From Siminovitchia fordii DSM 16014 = CIP 108821 (lineage in GTDB: Bacteria > Bacillota > Bacilli > Bacillales > Bacillaceae_C), in contig NZ_KB894702.1 in the NCBI RefSeq assembly GCF_000374565.1, forward strand, positions 1-64,000: a stretch of 64,000 nucleotides of DNA. The letters are read 5' to 3'. Every line of letters begins with the position of its first letter. Positions within the stretch are counted from its first letter, which is position 1. Both the position numbers and the translations under genes were made by a program. The notes beneath the pieces are model-generated. The model did not search any database. It saw only the letters and a program-made list of their open reading frames with translations, and was not told the DNA's origin. Below, piece after piece: positions 63,923 through 64,000 of this stretch.

Positions 63923-64000
63923 ATGAATATTTTGCATTTGTGCTCTTATTATATTGGCAACAAGCTTTATAAAAATTTATTCCAAGAATTATCTAAGGAT
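63923..64000 (+). CDS. Start of a further capsule gene, probably a GT4-type glycosyltransferase (cut by window edge)
   Basis: Only 26 codons are present, starting MNILHLCSYYIGNKLYKNLF. MNILHLCSY followed by a helix is a common start of GT-B glycosyltransferases in capsule loci. The ribosome site GGTGAGGATC is somewhat distant. Forty-seven bases separate it from wzy. Confidence 0.5.
   Translation, partial: MNILHLCSYYIGNKLYKNLFQELSKD

Overview
The window looks like the chromosome of an endospore-former-type Bacillaceae bacterium (Bacillus sensu lato). The evidence is low GC, strong AGGAGG-type ribosome sites, frequent TTG/GTG starts, T-box leaders, and orthologues of B. subtilis nadA, pbpC, ppaC, pheA, tagO, tagA, tagD, tagB, tagGH, mnaA, pgcA and ywqCDE. 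I cannot name the species.

Positions 1-16,200 are mostly housekeeping: quinolinate synthase (nadA), an exported phosphodiesterase, a SAM hydrolase, lipoprotein PBP3, Mn-dependent pyrophosphatase, prephenate dehydratase, a DsbA/FrnE-like oxidoreductase, a lone trpE behind two tandem tryptophan T-boxes, a YeiH-type exporter and its divergent LysR regulator. The spaces between them hold three unrelated tandem arrays (36, 40 and 36 bp periods), GGGGTCAGACCCC-type dispersed elements and a 106-bp inverted-repeat element.

Positions 16,200-52,500 form a long cell-surface polymer region centred on wall teichoic acid (WTA). TagO and TagA start the linkage unit and MnaA makes UDP-ManNAc. TagD makes CDP-glycerol, and a tagD-tagB pair and three further CDP-glycerol glycerophosphotransferases build chains. 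Two TagGH ABC exporters move the polymer out, a LytR-CpsA-Psr ligase attaches it, and two TarS-like GT2 enzymes probably decorate it. An LtaS-like sulfatase-fold polymerase sits among them. Most striking is a tandem duplication of a block: divergent GT2, then glycerophosphotransferase, tagG and tagH (37.8-43.5 kb and 43.7-48.2 kb). Secreted wall enzymes (a five-SH3 amidase, a GW/SH3 glucosaminidase, an M30 metallopeptidase) and decayed genes (an Ig-like surface protein with three frameshifts, IS110 debris, scrambled tagB-like fragments) are interspersed. pgcA closes the region.

Positions 52,500-64,000 start with two SGNH hydrolases on the minus strand. A capsule/exopolysaccharide operon follows: Wzz-like modulator, tyrosine kinase, PHP-type tyrosine phosphatase, a probable EAR (epsC) antitermination RNA followed by a strong terminator hairpin, an EpsC-like dehydratase, a WbpB-like oxidoreductase, a UDP-sugar dehydrogenase, a Wzx flippase, a Wzy polymerase and the start of another gene cut by the window edge. 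WTA and capsule assembly share the lipid carrier and nucleotide-sugar pools, which probably explains their adjacency.
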